Shown in pieces: positions 49,758 through 64,000 of a DNA stretch of 64,000 bases (its first letter is position 1; the number at the start of each line of letters is the position of its first letter). The stretch covers positions 19,349,856-19,413,855 of the forward strand of contig NC_060884.1 of NCBI RefSeq assembly GCF_014805685.1. The letters are read 5' to 3'. The DNA is from Silurus meridionalis. Lineage: Eukaryota; Chordata; Actinopteri; Siluriformes; Siluridae. Position numbers and translations under genes: made by a program. The notes under the pieces were generated by a model. That model made no database searches. It was given only the letters and a program-made list of their open reading frames with translations, and was not told the origin of the DNA.

Positions 49758-51577
49758 CGTGCGCGTTTGTTCAGGAGCGAGTGAGCATGCGGCAGGCTGC
49801 CAGCTGTTTCGCAGAATGTGCGCAGTGCTTCTAGGGAAAGGCTAGCGCAGCATCGGGAGGGGGAGTTCTCAGAAACTGCTACAATAATTACCTTCAGCCT
49901 ACTGCACCCTTCCACACACATACACAAGCTCACAGAACACAGGCTCACCACAATAAACCATAACCACATGCAAGAACCATCAACAAGTGTGAGAAGCAGT
50001 GCACAAGTAGTTTTAAAAGGAAGAAGAGAAAACAAACAATACTTAAAACAAACATGCTTGTTTATCTAAGTTGCCAGGTATTTAACACGATGGAGGGTTT
50101 GAGTTTCCCAGGGGTTGTGGCTATTTATCTTAATGACACATGAGAAGATTACTGACAATTACATACTTCACAGTTCTCTGTCTCTCAGTCATCACACTCA
50201 ACACTACAAGATCCAGCCAGGATGAAGCATCGCAAACTCAAGGTCTAAATCAGTGACTCTCAGAAGCGGGGATTTCTCAGAATTTTCCCGTGAAAAAAAT
50301 GTGACTTCAGGTCAAAACACACGTCAGACGAGTTCAGTTTGACAGTCACTGATTATAAAATGTAATGAATGATTTCAGGATTTAATTTTTTTTGCTACAT
50401 GAGACATTTAGGGTTCTTGCAAACCTGTTTAAGAGTTGCAAGTTGAAATCAACAGTGTGTGTAGATTGGAGACGACTGGATTTCACACACCACAAAATAG
50501 TCGAGAAAGAAACTTGAAAAAAGAACAGCCTATTGAGATCATTTGGGAGGAGCAGCCTGACCTCAATACAGGCCTGATAATCCTATCGTATATATATGGT
50601 ATTACTCAGACCAAGCATTGAGTAGGAAGTGCACCAAACCACATAATATCCTTTAGAGAATAAATGTGGATAAATAAAATAATTTTTTTCTTCAGTGCAG
50701 CTGTTATCTGGAAAACTAGGAATTTTGGCCAACAGAAAATCGGAGTAGATATTTTTTTTTTATCTGAAAAGATATCTCAAGGAATTCATTGAAAAAAGAA
50801 AAAAAAAAAAAAAGTCCTTTATTGAACTAATACTAATAGTTATATTATATAATATACCACAAAGTATTTATATTAGTAATTATATTCTGACACAAACTAC
50901 AGCTGAAGCTCAGTACCATTTATTTCTTTTTCTTTTCTTTTTTTTTTTACTGTCACTGGGCATGACTGCAGTGGTCAGAAGAAATGGCAAAACTCTAGAA
51001 TCTCCTGTCACCTGATACTAATACTGGACTGGAATTTAGACCAGCAGCTCCAGTTCCTGGTGTAAACTTTAAAGCCATGACATGAACACACCCCCAAAAT
51101 ATTATTTTTATTAAACAAATAATTCTATGTGCACAGTAAGACCATCAAAATAGTTACAAATGCAGAACAATTCACACTGTGCTATTTTAACTATCAGTTA
51201 TGGTCAGTTCTTCAATCTGGAATATTGTATGAATTATAAACTGGTCAGAAGACTCAAGCGCATTGCTCTGGCAGGTCTGCCTTTAATTCTAATCCTTTTT
51301 AGGATAAAAAATAAATAAAATCACACCTTAAACACCCCACAGAAACCTTGCAGGCTCTGACTTTGGCAGAACAGTGTAGAATATGCTTCTTCACATGTGC
51401 CGCTTAAGCCACCACTTCCATATCAGCTTTCTCTCGTGCTATGTGTGTTCCTCTTTTAGTTCATCCCCTCTTCTGTAGAATGCAGAACCGCAACCTGGAA
51501 AAGCAACAGACAAACAGGAAAAGGTGCTGGTGCTCATTAACAAGCATCATCTGTAATTTGCCTATTCCTAATGTTTG

Positions 51578-51580
<3 letters not shown>

Positions 51581-51659
<79 letters not shown>

Positions 51660-51667
51660 ATACATAC

Positions 51668-51720
<53 letters not shown>
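51581..51720. repeat. (TA)n(CATA)n(CA)n compound microsatellite
   Basis: About 34 TA units, a CATA stretch, then about 20 CA units. All frames over it are repeat translation. Confidence 0.94.
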
Positions 51721-51721
<1 letters not shown>

Positions 51722-52273
51722 TTATTTATTTATTGCTACTGCATCCAAAGACATCCTATAAAAATGTGTGCTTCCAACTTTTTGGGAACAGTTTGGGGAA
51801 GAACCAAATACAATGGAAAAAAGTCTGGGTAGATCTATATTTTTGTCCATATAATGTATCACATTCATTTATTTCACTTTATTTTCTCCGGTTTCATTCT
51901 TCTCTTGATATTGATTGCCATGATTTATTTCCTAGTTGGCTGCTACTTGTACTGTTGCTTATTAATGCACTGTATTAGTTTTTTTTTTTTGCTAAAATAA
52001 TGTAATAAACATTTTTTTTACATTATCTGTCTATCCATTTAGTCAACACAGGAATATTATCTTAGTACTGTTACTCAGATCACTAGAAGTTTTTGAATTA
52101 ATTAAACTAATTCTATTTTATTCCCAGTAAACTAATTCATTAATTAAAGATGACAAATGTGGTCAAGGTGGACAAACATTGATTATACAGTAATTGGCAA
52201 GTGAAATCATGCACTAAAATTTGCTACTAAACATTAGTGAAAGCTCAGAAGGAAACTCTAGGACTAAAACATA

Positions 52274-52950
52274 CAGTGGTGTGAAATCTCTTAAATAGGA
52301 CCTGCCTGACAAAGTGAAGTAGATCAAACGAGCATCAAAAGCTAGACATCATGCCAAGAACCAAAGAAATTCAGAAACAAATGAGAAAGAAAGTAATTGA
52401 GATCTATCAGTCTGGAAAAGGCTATAAAGCCATTTCTAAAGCTAGACCAGCTTTTGAGGATCTTTTGGTCTACTTCACTTTGTCAGGCAGGTCCTATTTA
52501 AGACAAGTCAAGTCTATTTCTATAGTGCTTTTCACAAAAGACATTGTCTCAAAGCAGCTTTACAGAATTTTAAGAGTTAAGGTGAATGGTGTGTATTTAT
52601 CCCTGGTGAGCAAGCCTGTGACTGTGGCAAGGAAAATCCCCCTTAGATATTATGAGGAAGAAACCTTGAGAGGAACCAGACTCAAAAGGGGAACCCATCC
52701 TCATTTAGGTGACATCAAGAGTGTGATTATAAATCTTTAAACAATACAGAACACTGGAGAGTGAGAACTAACATGAGTACTGGAATGTAATATTATGAGT
52801 AATGTTCTTTCTACAGTCATGTGTGGTCATAAAACTAGGAGCTACTGAGCAACTCATAAAATAACGATCATCATAGAGAGTTTAACTTTCTCTTTTTGAA
52901 CATGCAAAAAAAAAAGAAAATAAATCAGCAAACACTTTTTCACACCACTG
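52274..52950 (+). mobile_element. foldback Tc1 derivative carrying a nested dispersed repeat
   Basis: Ends read inward as CAGTGGTGTGAAA with TA on both sides. From 52351 a frame starts MPRTKEIQKQMRKKVIEIYQ, the N-terminus of a fish Tc1 transposase, and stops matching after about 31 residues. An inverted copy of the element's own 5' leader follows: 52289-52323 and 52469-52503 are perfect 35-base inverted repeats, with weaker pairing to about 52350 and 52444. A dispersed repeat is inserted at 52503. This copy cannot encode transposase. Confidence 0.82.
52503..52860 (+). repeat. teleost dispersed repeat, copy 5, nested in the Tc1 derivative
   Basis: Same block order as copy 1: AAGTC units, TATTTCTATAGTGCTTTTCA, CAAAGCAGCTTTACAG, GTGGCAAGGAAAATCCCCCT, GAGAGGAACCAGACTCAAAA, then a tail with ACACTGGAGAGTGAGAACTA also found in copy 1. 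Confidence 0.87.
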
Positions 52951-53070
52951 TATATCATATACAGCAGTCAGACCACTGAAAGAACATTAAAGTCCACACA
53001 TTAAAATAAAGATCATATAAGCTCTGAAAACATTATTCATGTAAAGTTGCTTTAAATAAAACAACCATGC

Positions 53071-62331
<9,261 letters not shown>

Positions 62332-62339
62332 CTGAACCA

Positions 62340-63290
62340 CACAACACACAAACAAAGACGTTATGGTTATGTCCTTTACAAAGTGTTTAAAGCATCACAA
62401 TAAACACTGGTTCAAAGCCCAACATCTGCAATCCTGTTTAAACCTCCATAACGTTTTATGTCCTGGCACCTTGCTAAAATACAACAATACGTGCCTGCAA
62501 AAAACTGATCAAATAAAAAAAATTTATTGATACTGACCCACTGCCATGCTCATTTTCTCATATGCTATAAAACTGCACCAATAACATCTGATCCACATTA
62601 TATTGTGATGTAAGCCATGAAAAAAGCAATCTAGACTTATTTCACAATGAAAAATTCGAAACAAGGCAAAATGTGCTCTATAATAATATCACAATCAGCT
62701 ACTATAACATCTTGCTAAAATACATGCAATCTTATAAAAATCATCTTAAAAAAAATTACCAAAAAGATTATTATTTTTTTGCATGCTGAAGGCAAAATGT
62801 GGATTGAAAGCAAAATAATAGAAATCCTGGCATTTCTCAATTAATAAATTGGTTGATTTCATAGAAAATTTCAATATCGCTCTTTTAAAAATACTTTTAT
62901 TTTAAATCATGATAACATTTAAAAAACAAATTATCATTTTATGCTTTTACAATGATTTTTGACGCCATTTTTTTTATGATTGAAAAGAAAAATCCTAACT
63001 ACTATAAACTCAGCAGGAGTAATGCTCTGATAACAGCACACAGCAACAATAATTATTGATACTAATTTGTAATAAAAAAAAATATATTAATTACTGTATA
63101 TGCTTTATGGTCTTCACAATGTTTCACACAAAATATTGTTACAAAAAATAACAAAACACAATAGGTGGATTTTTTTGCTAGCAGCAAACTGGAAAGAAAT
63201 CAACACTGCAGAAAACACTAGCTAGACAAATAATGTTTTGTCTATAGACCAGTCTAGATTAGTAAAAATAACACCACCTACCAGGTATAT
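62340..63290. other. AT-rich hemk1 intron, no feature seen
   Basis: I looked for the missing hemk1 N-terminal exon on the minus strand here and in 63700-64000 and found none. Confidence 0.5.
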
Positions 63291-63720
63291 ATACTATTTG
63301 GACAAAAGTATTGTGACACTTTTATATACCAGATATATGTGATATATGTTTATGACACCAGATATATGTGGTTCTTCATCAAACTGTTACCACAAAGTGG
63401 GAGGCACACAATTGTACAGGATGTCTTTGGACCTGAAATTAGGGTACCCAAACCTGCTTAAGTATGAGTGGTCCGCAATAGAGCTCTGACCTCAACTTTA
63501 TTAAAAATCTTTGATCAATTGGTAGGCTACACACCAGGCCTCCTTACCCTACTTCAGTACCTAATTTTATTGAAGCCCTTGTGGCTGAATAAACACAAGC
63601 ACACTCTAAAATATAGTGAAAGATCTTCCCAGAAGAGTGGAGATGATTATAACTGCAATTGGGGACTAACTGTGGAATGGGATGTTTAAAATCAAATAAG
63701 AATCTTATGGTCAGGTGTTT
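63290..63720. mobile_element. degenerate fish Tc1-like fragment
   Basis: Left end contains ATTTGGACAAAAGTATTGTG, a common fish transposon terminus, followed by blocks such as GACCTCAACTTTATTAAAAA and TGGTCAGGTG at 63710, seen in non-autonomous or decayed copies. Only broken frames remain. Confidence 0.6.
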
Positions 63721-64000
63721 CTCAGTAATTTGTCGACATGGTTATGTACACTGGAGTAAACTGATAATGGGAAAACTTTGTTAGTGGTCAGGCAATAGTC
63801 ATAATACGCTTTAAACAACACCATGTAACCCATTAATAAACCCATAGAAAAAGGATATGATAAATAACACCTTGAAGCTGTTAAGTCTGTGGTGTTTACT
63901 GCAGACAGACTGTGTGTTGCTCTTTTCTCCCTGGTGAGTTTACACACATGGGAAGTATCCAATGGACTCACTGAATGACCTAATTGTTGTGCCAAAATCT

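Larger units (their letters stand above)
48790..52270. other. gene-free region between cish and hemk1
   Basis: No coding exon that I can support. Contains a 24-base poly-A run (about 49294-49317), (GT)n at 49702-49757 and a (TA)n(CA)n compound repeat at about 51581-51720. The 169-codon minus frame at 49526-50035 spans the GT tract and has no motif. Confidence 0.5.

Noticed and set aside
49526..50035. 169-codon minus-strand frame
   Set aside because: Includes a (GT)n tract translated as Thr-His repeats and lacks motifs or exon borders.
63711..63995. 94-codon minus frame as the missing hemk1 N-terminal exon
   Set aside because: Its residues do not resemble the HEMK1 N-terminal domain and no suitable donor joins to 62331.

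Overview
This is vertebrate nuclear DNA, almost certainly from a ray-finned fish. Genes are split by GT-AG introns. Long intergenic stretches are AT-rich and full of long TA, CA, GATA and CAGA microsatellites, degenerate Tc1/mariner transposons, RTE-like LINE pieces and a common teleost dispersed repeat. A catfish or other otophysan would fit the repeat style, but I cannot fix the species from the sequence.

I recognise five protein genes and one tRNA. From left to right: ucn3 (urocortin 3 preprohormone, single coding exon, + strand, 1994-2383); cidec (lipid-droplet CIDE family protein, five coding exons, +, 12013-14909); gpr22 (orphan GPCR, intronless coding region at 29407-30876, + strand, with a likely CpG-rich promoter and noncoding exon about 9 kb upstream near 19.8-20.27 kb); tRNA-Phe(GAA) (+, 34635-34707); cish (cytokine-inducible SH2 protein of the SOCS family, three coding exons, +, 45630-47384); and hemk1 (mitochondrial release-factor glutamine methyltransferase, seven coding exons on the - strand, 62331 down to 53071, with its 5' end outside the window). 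cish and hemk1 converge tail to tail, as I recall for human CISH and HEMK1, which supports both calls.

The space between genes is mostly mobile-element debris. There are three large RTE-like LINE copies plus a fragment, all on the - strand (3.3-5.9, 35.0-37.2, 41.0 and 57.3-58.5 kb). There are several Tc1/mariner remnants (17.0-17.7, 39.3-40.6, 42.3-43.2, 43.2-44.2, 52.3-52.95, 54.5-54.8 and 63.3-63.7 kb). Two short TIR elements with TA duplications lie at 9294-10258 and 38617-39011, and an L2-like endonuclease fragment at 37.7-38.4 kb. At least five copies belong to one dispersed repeat family, recognised by a motif containing TATAGCGCTTTT.

The genes do not form a pathway operon; they are independent vertebrate genes for peptide hormone, lipid storage, receptor signalling, cytokine feedback and mitochondrial translation termination. 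The best leads for a second look are: two tandem pairs of STAT5-type TTCNNNGAA sites upstream of cish; a long CAGA/CA (UG-rich in the transcript) microsatellite touching the 3' splice site of the hemk1 catalytic exon; two long inverted repeats (26.57-26.85 kb in the gpr22 intron and 44.31-44.71 kb just upstream of cish); and a foldback Tc1 derivative carrying a nested insertion at 52.3 kb. I found no sign of a wholly new biological system. All similarity calls are from recall of family sequences, since no search could be run.
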